Positions 43,025 through 51,805 of a stretch of DNA of 64,000 nucleotides are shown one piece after another. This stretch comes from JAWVFM01 sp963771655 (GTDB lineage: Bacteria > Actinomycetota > Thermoleophilia > Solirubrobacterales > 70-9), in contig CAVYUG010000004.1 in assembly GCA_963771655.1 (NCBI GenBank), forward strand, positions 1 to 64,000, in the 5' to 3' direction. Below the pieces are notes generated by a model. The model worked only from the letters and a program-made list of their open reading frames with translations. It made no database searches and was not told where the DNA came from. The number at the start of each line of letters is the position of its first letter. Position 1 is the first letter of the stretch. A program made the position numbers and the translations under genes.

Positions 43025-44863
43025 CTAGCGCCCCCGGCGACGGCGTCCGGCCCGCACCCGGCTCGCTCGCGATCCCTTCGGCGGCCGCCGCCGCGGCGGC
43101 CGGGTGCGCTGCTTGCCCCGGTCCGCCGTCCTGGTCTCAGCCGTCAGGTCGACGCGCCCGCGGGGGGCCTCGATGGAGTCGACCGCCACCGCGACCGGGT
43201 CGCCGAGCCTGATCGCGGTGCCGCTTCGCCGTCCGACGATCGCGGTCTCCGTCTCGTTGAGATCGAACCGCTCGCCGGGAAGTCGGCGCGCGGGCAGGAA
43301 CCCCTCGTACACGTCGCCCAGCTCGCCACCGAAGCGGACGAACGCTCCCGCGCCGACGACCCCCGACACCTCGCCGTCGAAGCGAACGCCCCATCCCCCC
43401 TCTCGCAGCTCGCGCTCCAGGAGATAGCAGGAGCACACCTTGTCGGCCCTGCGCTCGGTGGTCATCGCCTCACGCTCGCGCTCGGAGCTGTGCACGGCGG
43501 CATCACCGACGCGGGCGCGCTCAGGCGCCGACTCGCCGGCGCCGATCAGCGACAGGAGCGCCCGATGAGCCACCAGATCCGGATAGCGACGGATCGGCGA
43601 AGTGAAGTGGGAGTACGCGGCGCTTCCGAGGCCGGCATGGCCGAGATTTCGCGGGCTGTAGTAGGCCTGCTTCAGCGAGCGCAGCACGAGGCCAGCGTAG
43701 GCGTCGCGCCCGTGCCCGCGCCGGCGCGCCTCTCGCGCGACGAGGCGGCTGATCTCCCCCACGAGCTCCGCCGCCTTGCTCGGGCCGAGGCCCTCGGGCA
43801 GCGGCGGCGTGGGGACGTCGAGCGAGGCCAGCTGCGCCACCAAGCGCTCGACCCGCGCCGGATCGGGGCGCTCGTGGACCCGGTAGAGCGTCGCGACCTT
43901 TCGCCGCTCGCAGAGCTCGGCGACCTGCTCGTTCATGAGGATCATCAGGTGCTCGATCAGGCGGTGCGCCTCCGTCTGGGCCACCGATTTCGCTCCCACG
44001 ACGGCGCCGTCGGAGTCGAATTCGAACTCGGGCTCGAACGACTCGATCTCCAGCGAGCCGACGCGCCGGCGGTCCGCCAGCGCCGCGGCCGCCCTCCGCG
44101 CGAGCGCAAGCGGGTCGGCGATGGCCGCGGGAGCGGCCTCCCGCCCGTCGAAGACCCGATCGAGCTGGTCGTAGTCGAGGCGCTCGTCCGAGCGGATGCG
44201 CGTGCGCTCGAAGCTGGCCGACCGGGGGACGCCGCCGGGACCCACGACGATCTGCGCGGTCACCGCCAGGCGCTCCTCGCCCGGCGCGAGGCTGCAGGCC
44301 TCGTCGGAAAGCGATGCCGGCAGCATCGGCTCGACCGTGCCCGGGACGTATGTGCTCGTGGCACGGCGAAGTGCCTCGGCCTCGAGGCGCGACCCGGGCC
44401 GCACGTGCGCCGCGACGTCCGCGATGTGGATGAAGAGACGGATGTCGTCCCCGTCGGCCTCGGCGGAGACGGCGTCGTCGAAGTCCCGCGCGGTGGCAGG
44501 ATCGACGGTGAACGTGGGGAGCGCGGTGAGGTCGCGTCTCGCTCCGCCGACCTCGGCCGCGCTCGAGGCACTCCTCGCCGCCTCGTCGGTGACGACCCGC
44601 CGAAAGCCGCGGTCCGACCCGCCGTCCCACAGCAGGGCGGCTGTGACCTCGCGCGGTACGTCGGCGCGCCCCAGCGTCCGCAGGGCGCGCGCCCCGCCGG
44701 GCCCGAAGTCGACCAGAGCCAGGTCGCCCTCGCTGACGTCAGCGGACCCTCGCGCGAGCGGCGCCCCGGGCGCCCGCTCGAAGAGCGGCTCGGCCTCGCG
44801 AAAACGGCCGCGCCCTGAGATCGCGGCGACACGCCGCCCGAGGCCCCTCCCTCTTCCGCTCAC
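43025..44863 (-). CDS. rnr: RNase R/RNase II family exoribonuclease
   Basis: 612 aa. The catalytic RNB domain shows TVDPATARDFDDAVSAE (metal-binding Asp), DIRLFIHIADVAAHV, YVPGTVEPMLPASLSDEACSLAP, RLIEHLMILMNEQVA and YSHFTSPIRRYPDLVAH. A short cold-shock part precedes it; an S1-like domain and a basic Arg/Lys tail follow (RPPRRRPPKG). It degrades structured RNA 3' to 5', and RNase R is known to act with tmRNA-SmpB. GTG start at 44863 overlaps the ctpA stop (GTGA). Shorter than E. coli RNase R, lacking a full N-terminal domain. Confidence 0.92.
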   Translation of the reverse strand: MSGRGRGLGRRVAAISGRGRFREAEPLFERAPGAPLARGSADVSEGDLALVDFGPGGARALRTLGRADVPREVTAALLWDGGSDRGFRRVVTDEAARSASSAAEVGGARRDLTALPTFTVDPATARDFDDAVSAEADGDDIRLFIHIADVAAHVRPGSRLEAEALRRATSTYVPGTVEPMLPASLSDEACSLAPGEERLAVTAQIVVGPGGVPRSASFERTRIRSDERLDYDQLDRVFDGREAAPAAIADPLALARRAAAALADRRRVGSLEIESFEPEFEFDSDGAVVGAKSVAQTEAHRLIEHLMILMNEQVAELCERRKVATLYRVHERPDPARVERLVAQLASLDVPTPPLPEGLGPSKAAELVGEISRLVAREARRRGHGRDAYAGLVLRSLKQAYYSPRNLGHAGLGSAAYSHFTSPIRRYPDLVAHRALLSLIGAGESAPERARVGDAAVHSSEREREAMTTERRADKVCSCYLLERELREGGWGVRFDGEVSGVVGAGAFVRFGGELGDVYEGFLPARRLPGERFDLNETETAIVGRRSGTAIRLGDPVAVAVDSIEAPRGRVDLTAETRTADRGKQRTRPPRRRPPKGSRASRVRAGRRRRGR

Positions 44864-46035
44864 CGGTCGGACCGGATCTCGCGGCCGAGGATCGCCAGGG
44901 CCTTGCGCTGGGCCTCGTCGCGATGCCTGGTGTTCGGGTTGTCGGTGGCGCGGACATCGGGCTTGATGCCCTTGTTCAGCGTCGAGCTTCCGTTGGCTGT
45001 GAAGAAGCGGCCGATCGTCAGGTCGAGGGCGCCGCCGTTCGGGAGGTCGATGGCCTGCTGGAACGTTCCCTTGCCGAAGGTGCGCGTGCCCACCACCTCG
45101 GCCAGTCCCTGCTCGGAAAGCGCCGCGGTCAGGATCTCGGCCGCTGATGCGGTGTCGTGGTCGACCAGCACCACGATCGGCTTCCGGGCAACCGGCGCGC
45201 CGGCTGCCCTGTAGACGCGATGACCCTGGGTCCGGCTGCTGGTCGACACCACGCGCTCCCCCTTCCCCATGAAGACGCTGGCCGCGAGCACCGCCTCCTC
45301 CAGGAGCCCGCCGCCGTTTCCGCGAAGGTCGAGGAGGAGCCCATGCGCGCCGCGACGGTAGAGGCGGTCGACCGCGCTTCGAAGCTCCCCGTGTGCGCCG
45401 GCGCTGAAGGTCGCGAAGCGAACGTCGGCCACCCGCTCCCTGTCTGCGCGTGTCATTCGCCCGTGAACCGCCGGCACCTGGACGTCGGCGCGCTTGACGG
45501 AGACGGTCCGCGCCTCGCCCTCGCCGCTCGGGACGACGCGGAGCCTCACCGCGGTCCCCGGCGCCCCGCGGATGATCGCGACCGACGCGTCGGTCGGCTT
45601 GCCCTCCAGCGACCTGCCGTCGGCCCCGGTGATCAGGTCGCCGCTCTTCAAGCCCGCGCGCTGCGCAGGGGTGCCGGGGATGACGCTCGCCACCCGCAGC
45701 CCGCGCTTGACCCCGCTGACGGTGAGGCCCACGCCCTCGAACTGGCCGGACGTGTCGGAGTCGAACTGCTTGAGGCTCTGCGGGTCGAGGTAGCGCGAGA
45801 AGCGGTCGTGGTAACGATGCCGCAGCTGGTTGACCATGCCGGCGATCGACGCGTCGTTGAGAAACCTCCCGTTGACGGCGTGGAAGTAGTTGTCCTCGAC
45901 CTGGCTCCGCGCCTGGTCGATGGCGCTCCTTTGGAACGGGCCGAGGACCGCGTACGCGATCGCAACCCCGGCGAGCGCAATAGCGATGCCGGCGATCGCG
46001 CCGAACACGAAGCCTCGGCGGCGATCGGCGCTCAT
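44860..46035 (-). CDS. ctpA: Carboxyl-terminal processing peptidase (S41)
   Basis: 391 aa: an N-terminal membrane anchor (FGAIAGIAIALAGVAIAYAV), a PDZ domain (SGQFEGVGLTVSG, VIPGTPAQRAGLKSGDLI) and an S41 protease domain with LDLRGNGGGLLEEAV, VDHDTASAAEILTAAL (catalytic Ser) and GTRTFGKGTFQ (Lys). Extracytoplasmic proteins are cut at their C-termini. Following ftsEX in an operon-like order suggests a role in cell-wall or division protein processing. Start ATG at 46035, 68 bases after ftsX. Confidence 0.92.
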   Translation of the reverse strand: MSADRRRGFVFGAIAGIAIALAGVAIAYAVLGPFQRSAIDQARSQVEDNYFHAVNGRFLNDASIAGMVNQLRHRYHDRFSRYLDPQSLKQFDSDTSGQFEGVGLTVSGVKRGLRVASVIPGTPAQRAGLKSGDLITGADGRSLEGKPTDASVAIIRGAPGTAVRLRVVPSGEGEARTVSVKRADVQVPAVHGRMTRADRERVADVRFATFSAGAHGELRSAVDRLYRRGAHGLLLDLRGNGGGLLEEAVLAASVFMGKGERVVSTSSRTQGHRVYRAAGAPVARKPIVVLVDHDTASAAEILTAALSEQGLAEVVGTRTFGKGTFQQAIDLPNGGALDLTIGRFFTANGSSTLNKGIKPDVRATDNPNTRHRDEAQRKALAILGREIRSDR

Positions 46036-46103
46036 GGCGCAGCCCTGTGCGGGGAGCGGGTCACCGCTCCTTTATAGAAGGTTGCACTAAGGGCGACTTA
46101 GGA

Positions 46104-47015
46104 TCAGATGCGGAGGAAGCGCCGCAGGGTGACGCCGCTGCCGAGCGCTGAGATCGCCATCGCGGCGGCGACCAGGGCGGCGACGAGCGGAACGAACCCG
46201 ACCGTCGAGAAGTTGTTGATCAGCGTGAAATCGCTCGCAAGGGGATCCACGATCGTCACCTTGCCGAGGTAAAGGATGCCGACGGCCAGCGCGGCGCCGG
46301 CGAGCCCGACGATCACGCCCTCGATGACGAACGGCCAGCGGATGAACCAGTTGGTCGCGCCCACAAGCCTCATCACCTCGACCTCGCGCCGGCGCGCGTA
46401 GATCGACAGGCGGATCGTGTTGCCGACCAGCATCACCGAGGCGATCAAGAGCAGCGCTGCGATCACGATGAGCACGATCTTCACGGCACCCGTGACCGAG
46501 CGGATCTTGTTCGCGGCCTGATGGGAGTCGTTGACGCCCTGGATCGCCGCCGTGATCGGCTGCGACTTGCCGTTTGCGCCACCCGGGTCGATCGCGCGGC
46601 GGATCTGGTTGAGGTTGTCCGGGTTGTCGGGGAAGACGTTGTACGAGGCGGGGAGGGGATTGGACTTCAGCTGGTCGAGGCCCTGGCGAAGCGGCCCGCT
46701 GCCGACCTCCTTGCGGAGCGTCTTCTTCGCGTCCGCCTTGGAGACGTACTTGGCGCGCTCGACGTGCGGGATGTTGCGGATCTTCTTCCCGGTCGCCGCT
46801 ACCTGCGCCCTCGTCGCGTCGTCGTAGAGGAAGACGCGGAGGGCCAGCTGCGAGCGCACCGACGACGTGGTCTCGGAGCTCGCCTTCAGGACCGGGAACA
46901 AGACGCCGAGCAGCACCGTCGTCACGAGGATCGTCACCACGGCCGCGAGGCTGGGGGCCGCGTTGCGCCGAAGAGCACGGAAGGCCTCGGCGATGAAGAA
47001 GGGAACCTTGCGCAT
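46104..47015 (-). CDS. ftsX: Cell division protein FtsX
   Basis: 303 aa, FtsX permease-like: one N-terminal helix (APSLAAVVTILVTTVLLGVLF), an extracellular domain (SQLALRVFLYDDATRAQVAA, VERAKYVSKADAKKTLRKEV), then three C-terminal helices including VMLVGNTIRLSIYARRREVEVMRLVGATNWFIRWPFVIEG, the family signature. FtsEX relays ATP hydrolysis to periplasmic or extracellular peptidoglycan hydrolases at division. It begins 3 bases after ftsE. Confidence 0.92.
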   Translation of the reverse strand: MRKVPFFIAEAFRALRRNAAPSLAAVVTILVTTVLLGVLFPVLKASSETTSSVRSQLALRVFLYDDATRAQVAATGKKIRNIPHVERAKYVSKADAKKTLRKEVGSGPLRQGLDQLKSNPLPASYNVFPDNPDNLNQIRRAIDPGGANGKSQPITAAIQGVNDSHQAANKIRSVTGAVKIVLIVIAALLLIASVMLVGNTIRLSIYARRREVEVMRLVGATNWFIRWPFVIEGVIVGLAGAALAVGILYLGKVTIVDPLASDFTLINNFSTVGFVPLVAALVAAAMAISALGSGVTLRRFLRI

Positions 47016-47018
47016 CGA

Positions 47019-47885
47019 TCAGCCAGCGTCGCCGTTCGTGCCGCCCTCGTCGCCGACCCCCATCTCCGCGCGTATGCGCGCCGCGAACTCGGTGGTCGAC
47101 TCCTCGTGGTAGCCGCTGGCTGCCTGGTCGCGGACGAGGCGCCCCGCCTCGAGCGCGATCACGCGCCGCTGCATCTTGTCGACCATCTCGCGATCGTGGG
47201 AGACCACGAGAACCGTCGTGCCCGTGCGGTTGATCCGGTAGAGGAGCTGCATGATCCCAATCGAGGTCTCGGGGTCGAGGTTGCCGGTCGGCTCGTCCGC
47301 GAGCAGGAGCGGCGGGTGGTTCACGAAGGCGCGCGCGATCGAAACGCGCTGCTGCTCGCCCCCGGAGAGCTGATCGGGATAGCTGTGGATCTTCGCCTGG
47401 AGGCCCACCAGGCGAAGGATCTCGGGAACCTTGCGCCTGATCTCGCGACGCGTGCCGCCGGTCACCTGGAGCGCGTAGGCGACGTTGTCGTACACGTTCC
47501 GGTTCGGCAGCAGCTTGAAGTCCTGGAAGACGCACCCGATACGGCGCCGCAACAGCGGCACCTTCTTGATCGGGATCCGGTTGATGTCGCGCCCGGCAAT
47601 GAGCACGTGGCCCTGCGCCGGCTCCACCTCGCGGATCAGCAGCTTGATCAGGGTGGACTTGCCGCACCCCGTCGGCCCGACGACGAACGCGAACTCACCA
47701 CGCGTGATGGACGCGCTGACCCGCTCGAGCGCCACGTGCCCGCCCGGATAGACGACTGTCGCGTCGTGGAGCTCGATGACGGGCGGGCGCGTCCGCGCCG
47801 GGTCGGGCGTCGCCTGCGGGCGCGCCTCGTGGGCGGGCCGGCGGGCGCGCTCGCGACGGCTGGTTCTCGAACCGAGCAGGGCCAT
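47019..47885 (-). CDS. ftsE: Cell division ATP-binding protein FtsE
   Basis: ABC ATPase with Walker [31 protein letters not shown] (FtsE-typical), signature [14 protein letters not shown] and Walker [17 protein letters not shown] at 47885 gives an Arg/Pro-rich N-terminal extension of ~37 residues before [11 protein letters not shown], and a C-terminal tail after the core. Partner of FtsX 3 bases downstream. A 28-bp palindrome lies 88 bases upstream. Confidence 0.93.
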   Translation of the reverse strand: MALLGSRTSRRERARRPAHEARPQATPDPARTRPPVIELHDATVVYPGGHVALERVSASITRGEFAFVVGPTGCGKSTLIKLLIREVEPAQGHVLIAGRDINRIPIKKVPLLRRRIGCVFQDFKLLPNRNVYDNVAYALQVTGGTRREIRRKVPEILRLVGLQAKIHSYPDQLSGGEQQRVSIARAFVNHPPLLLADEPTGNLDPETSIGIMQLLYRINRTGTTVLVVSHDREMVDKMQRRVIALEAGRLVRDQAASGYHEESTTEFAARIRAEMGVGDEGGTNGDAG

Positions 47886-47972
47886 GGGCTTGGGATGTTC
47901 TGCGGCGCCCACGCGATTCCTGCGCCCGGGCGGGCGCTCTCGTGGGGGCAAGACAGCCGCGCCAGGGTAGCG

Positions 47973-48000
47973 CACTCTGTAAGCGGCCGCTTACAGAGTG
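47973..48000. terminator. Perfect 28-bp palindrome between transketolase and ftsE
   Basis: CACTCTGTAAGCGG is followed directly by its exact complement CCGCTTACAGAGTG. It lies 12 bases past the transketolase stop and 87 before the ftsE start. As RNA it would form a strong hairpin and is probably a terminator; a DNA-binding operator for ftsE is the alternative, since the perfect loop-less symmetry is more usual for protein sites. Confidence 0.6.
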
Positions 48001-48012
48001 CTCACTGAACGC

Positions 48013-49011
48013 TCAGGTCCACTCCGGGCCGAACAACGGCGGGCGGGAGACGATCGGCTTCAGCACGAGCGCCTCACGGGCCCGGTCGGCGATGCCGCGC
48101 GCGGTGAGCCCGAAGTGCTCCATGCACGCCTCCCCAGTGCCGGAGATACCGAACTCGTCGCCCATGCCCACGGCGAAGATCGGAACGGGGTGCTGCTCGG
48201 CCGCCACCTCGCGGACCGCGTCCGCAAGCCCGCCGACGACGCGATGCTCCTCGGCCGTCACCCCGACCCCCGTCTTCGACAGCGAGCCGAGCACCGTCTC
48301 GGCGTCGAGCGGCTTCACGACCGCCACGTTCAGGACCTCGGCCTCCACGCCGTCCTCGCGCTCGAGCGACTCGGCCGCCTCGAGCGCGCGCCAGACCATG
48401 TGGCCCGTGGCGACCAGCGTGATGTCCTTGCCCTCGCGCAGCACGTCGACGCCGCCGCCGAGCGCCTCGGGGATCTCGTCGTAGACGGGCGGCGTGGACG
48501 GCCGGCCGAAGCGAATGTAGGTGGGCTGGGCGAGCTCGTAGGCCTCCGCCGTGGCCCGGTAGGCCTGGTTGTAGTCGGCCGGTACGACCACCCGCATCCG
48601 CGGCATCACCCGCATGAGCGCGATGTCCTCGATCATCTGGTGGGAAGCGCCATCCTCGCCCAGGGAGACGCCCCCGTGCGACGCGCCGATGGTCACCGGG
48701 AGCTCGTTGTGGGCGATGCCCAGCCGGACCTGGTCGTAGGCGCGCCCGGTGGCGAAGATCGCGAAGGTCGAGCAGAACGGCCGCTTGCCCGTCGCGGCAA
48801 GCCCGCAGGCCATCGACATCATGTTCGCCTCGGCGGCGCCGACGTTGAAGAACCGCTCCGGGAACCGCTTGCCGAACTTCATCGACTGGGTCGAGACCGC
48901 GAGATCGGCGTCGAGCGCCACCACGTCCTCGTGTCGCTCGCCCAGGTCCACGAGCGCATCGCCGTAGGCGTGGCGTGTGGCGATGGGCTCGGTCTTGGCT
49001 TCCGCGGGCAT
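48013..49011 (-). CDS. Transketolase, C-terminal subunit
   Basis: 332 aa covering the pyrimidine-binding and C-terminal domains of transketolase: MKFGKRFPERFFNVGAAEANMM, GGVSLGEDGASHQMIEDIALMR and RPSTPPVYDE, then a C-terminal domain VATGHMVWRALEAAES. It must pair with the N-terminal subunit encoded just upstream; the ATG start shares one base with that stop (TGATG). Two-subunit transketolases are common in archaea and some bacteria and act in the non-oxidative pentose phosphate route or related C2 transfer. Confidence 0.9.
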   Translation of the reverse strand: MPAEAKTEPIATRHAYGDALVDLGERHEDVVALDADLAVSTQSMKFGKRFPERFFNVGAAEANMMSMACGLAATGKRPFCSTFAIFATGRAYDQVRLGIAHNELPVTIGASHGGVSLGEDGASHQMIEDIALMRVMPRMRVVVPADYNQAYRATAEAYELAQPTYIRFGRPSTPPVYDEIPEALGGGVDVLREGKDITLVATGHMVWRALEAAESLEREDGVEAEVLNVAVVKPLDAETVLGSLSKTGVGVTAEEHRVVGGLADAVREVAAEQHPVPIFAVGMGDEFGISGTGEACMEHFGLTARGIADRAREALVLKPIVSRPPLFGPEWT

Positions 49012-49973
49012 CAGCTCTTGTCCGGAGACGGATGCAGGGCGTTGGTCTGCTCCTCGAGGGTCGCCTCGAGCTCGGCGAGCGCATCGGTGGCCTGCTCCGG
49101 CGTGGGCGGCTTGCCGTGGAAGCCGAAGCGCCCCTCCATGAACGAGACGCCCCGGCCCTTCTTCGTCTGCGCCACGATCGCGGCCGGCCGGTCGAGGGTG
49201 CGACTTCGCTCGAGCGCCTCGACGACCTGCGCCATGTCATGGCCGTCGATCTCCACGGCGTCCCAGCCGAAGGCCTCGAACTTGGCGCGGACGTCGCCGA
49301 TGTCCATGACCTCCTCGGTCGTCCCGTCGGTCTGCAGGTGGTTGTAGTCGACGATCGCCGTGAGGTTCGCAACGCCGAAGTGTGCGGCGGCCGTGGCGGC
49401 CTCCCATGTCTGGCCCTCCTGGCAGTCGCCGTCGGAGAGCACCCCGAACACGTGCGCCGTGTCGGCGAGGCCGTCGAGCCGCAGCGCCAGGCAGATCCCG
49501 GTGCACATCGAGAGCCCCTGACCAAGCGAGCCGGTGGACACCTCGACCCCGGTGGTTCGGTGCATGTCGGGGTGGCCCTGGAGCTGCGAGCCGATCTGGC
49601 GCACGCCCATCAGGTCGCCGGGCGGGAAGTAGCCGTGGTGGGCGAGCGCCGCGTATTGAATCGGCGCCGCGTGGCCCTTGCACAGGACGAAGCGGTCGCG
49701 CGCGGGCCAGTCGGGCCGCTCGGGGTCGTGCCGAAGGACGCGGTAGTAGAGCGCGGTCACGATGTCGGCTGCGGAGAGCGAGGAATCGAGATGGCCCGAC
49801 TTCGCGACCGCGAGCATGCGCACGCACTCGCCGCGCAGGACGGTCGCCCAGCGCTCGAGCTCGGGGACGGTCGGCTCGGGCCGCTCGCCGAGCTCCCCGG
49901 AGCGCGCCGGCGGCTTCAGGTCGGGAACCGGTCGGAGGTGGGTCACCGAGGCGAGATTAGCGCTGGAGCCCAC
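49011..49973 (-). CDS. Transketolase, N-terminal subunit
   Basis: 320 aa, thiamine-diphosphate-binding half: AKSGHLDSSLSAADIVTALYY, FVLCKGHAAPIQYAAL, TGSLGQGLSMCTGICLALRL and the cofactor motif LSDGDCQEGQTWEA...DYNHLQTDG. GTG at 49973 is used; GTG at 49946 is possible. Coupled with the C-terminal subunit gene by a one-base overlap. Confidence 0.9.
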   Translation of the reverse strand: MGSSANLASVTHLRPVPDLKPPARSGELGERPEPTVPELERWATVLRGECVRMLAVAKSGHLDSSLSAADIVTALYYRVLRHDPERPDWPARDRFVLCKGHAAPIQYAALAHHGYFPPGDLMGVRQIGSQLQGHPDMHRTTGVEVSTGSLGQGLSMCTGICLALRLDGLADTAHVFGVLSDGDCQEGQTWEAATAAAHFGVANLTAIVDYNHLQTDGTTEEVMDIGDVRAKFEAFGWDAVEIDGHDMAQVVEALERSRTLDRPAAIVAQTKKGRGVSFMEGRFGFHGKPPTPEQATDALAELEATLEEQTNALHPSPDKS

Positions 49974-50099
49974 GCCGAAGGAGGCTATGCGGGGCGGCGG
50001 ACAGACAGCACCCCGGATCGCCGACCGGATCGGCTACGCTCGTGGCGTCGTACTGATCACGTAGCCAGGGGTCTTTCTTTGCACATCCGCAGTCGCTCA

Positions 50100-51683
50100 A
50101 TGGTCCGCGTTCTCGTGCCGTTGACGATCGCGACGGCGGCGATCGCAGCCTCCCCCGCGAGCGCTGTCGTGACGAAGGCCGGCGGCCAGGGATTCAGCTA
50201 CCAGCCGCTCACGGGCTCCGGATCCGCGAAGCCGACGCCCTTCGCAGCCAACGGCAACCTCGACTATCACGGCGGGCCGGTCATGCCCGCGATGCACCAA
50301 TACGCGATCTTCTGGGCGCCGAGCGGCTTCTCGTTCCCGGCCGGCTACCAGGCCGGGATCACCACGTATCTGCAAAATCTCGCGGCCGACTCCGGCAAGG
50401 CCACGAACACGACGTCGGTGGGCGCACAGTACACGGACGCATTCGGCAACCGCGCGAACTACAACGTCACCTTCGAGGGCGCGTTCAACGACACGGACCC
50501 GTATCCGACGAACGGCTGCCTTCCCTACGCCGGCCTCGGCACGACCCCCGCGACCTTCTTGCGCTGCCTCACCGACAACCAGCTGCAGGCCGAGATCGAC
50601 AGCTTCGTCGGCTCGCACGGCAACCAGCGGGGCCTCGCGAACATCTACTTCCTGTTCCTGCCCAACGGCGTCGGCAACTGCTTCGACAGCGGCAACCAGG
50701 CCTGCTTCGACCACGAGTACTGCGCCTACCACTCGAATTTCAACTCGCCCGGCGGCCAGACGATCTACACGAACGAGTCATTTGCGCCAGTGGACCCCCG
50801 GGGATGCGGCACCGGCGACTACCCGAATGGCAAGGCGAGCGGCATCGACGACGAGCTCTCCTCGCTCAGCCACGAGGCCAACGAGGCGCGCGAGGACCCA
50901 TTGGTGGGCACCGGCAACTACGGGTGGTTCAACAGCAACACCGGCGCCGAGGGCGCCGACCAGTGCCGCAACACCGCTGACGACTACGGGCCGCTCCTCG
51001 GCGGCGCGCCCGGCGTCGACGGCTTCAACCAGATCATCAACGGTGGCCACTACATCCTCCAGATGGACTGGTCCAACGCACACAACGGCTGCGAGCAGCG
51101 CTACAACCTCACGGGGACCGCGACCGGCCCGGCTTCGGGCCAGGTCGGGCAGGCCCTCACGTTCACCGCGAGCGGCGCCGACGGCGACGGTGGCTCGGTC
51201 ACCGGAGTGACGATCAACTTCGGCGACGGCACAAGCGCGAGCGGCACCAGCGCCTCGCACGCCTACTCGGCGGCGGGCGCGTACCAGGTGACGGCGACGA
51301 TCACCAACAGCATCGGCCTGACGGCCACCGCGACGGGGCCGAGGGTGACTGTGACGAAGCCCCCACCGCCGCCCAACACGTTCACGTTCGGCCAGGTCAA
51401 GCCGAACACGCAGAAGGGCACCGCGACGCTGGCCGTGACCGTCCCGAGCGCCGGGACGCTGACGCTCGCAGGCAAGGGCGTGAAGCCGATCCACAAGGCG
51501 AAGGCTGAGGGCAAGGCCGTTAGCGCGGGGACGACCAAGCTCAGGGTCAGAGCCAGGGGCAGAGCCGCACGGAAGCTCAGGAGGACGGGCAAGGTCACTG
51601 TCATCGCCAAGGTCACCTACACGCCGGCCGGCGGCAAGCCCAACACCGAGCGGAAGCGGATCCGGCTCAAGCGCGAGGGCTGA
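50100..51683 (+). CDS. Secreted EXORDIUM-like protein with PKD domain
   Basis: 527 aa: a signal peptide (VPLTIATAAIAASPASA), a large N-terminal domain (~25-340) with NLDYHGGPVMPAMHQYAIFWAP, GNCFDSGNQACFDHEYCAYH and SLSHEANEAREDP, then a PKD domain (VTGVTINFGDGTSASGTSASHAYSAAGAYQVTATI) and a basic C-terminal region (KAKAEGKAVSAGTTKLRVR). The YHGGPVM...IFW opening and the SHExxEA segment resemble EXORDIUM/phosphate-induced proteins known mainly from plants; the His-Glu motif could bind a metal. Function unknown. ATG at 50100. A paralogue follows 122 bases on. Confidence 0.75.
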   Translation: MVRVLVPLTIATAAIAASPASAVVTKAGGQGFSYQPLTGSGSAKPTPFAANGNLDYHGGPVMPAMHQYAIFWAPSGFSFPAGYQAGITTYLQNLAADSGKATNTTSVGAQYTDAFGNRANYNVTFEGAFNDTDPYPTNGCLPYAGLGTTPATFLRCLTDNQLQAEIDSFVGSHGNQRGLANIYFLFLPNGVGNCFDSGNQACFDHEYCAYHSNFNSPGGQTIYTNESFAPVDPRGCGTGDYPNGKASGIDDELSSLSHEANEAREDPLVGTGNYGWFNSNTGAEGADQCRNTADDYGPLLGGAPGVDGFNQIINGGHYILQMDWSNAHNGCEQRYNLTGTATGPASGQVGQALTFTASGADGDGGSVTGVTINFGDGTSASGTSASHAYSAAGAYQVTATITNSIGLTATATGPRVTVTKPPPPPNTFTFGQVKPNTQKGTATLAVTVPSAGTLTLAGKGVKPIHKAKAEGKAVSAGTTKLRVRARGRAARKLRRTGKVTVIAKVTYTPAGGKPNTERKRIRLKREG

Positions 51684-51805
51684 CGGGCTTGACACCCTTT
51701 GGGCCACCGGTGTAGGGTCGGCCGAGGTGGGACGTCGGCTCGGCTCAGGGCCGGGCGTGGTCGTCGGAGTTCTTGTCTCAGTCAGCGATCAGGAGGGACC
51801 GAGGA

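Noticed and set aside
42941..44818. 625-codon open frame opposite rnr
   Set aside because: Antisense shadow; rnr has all RNB motifs on the other strand.
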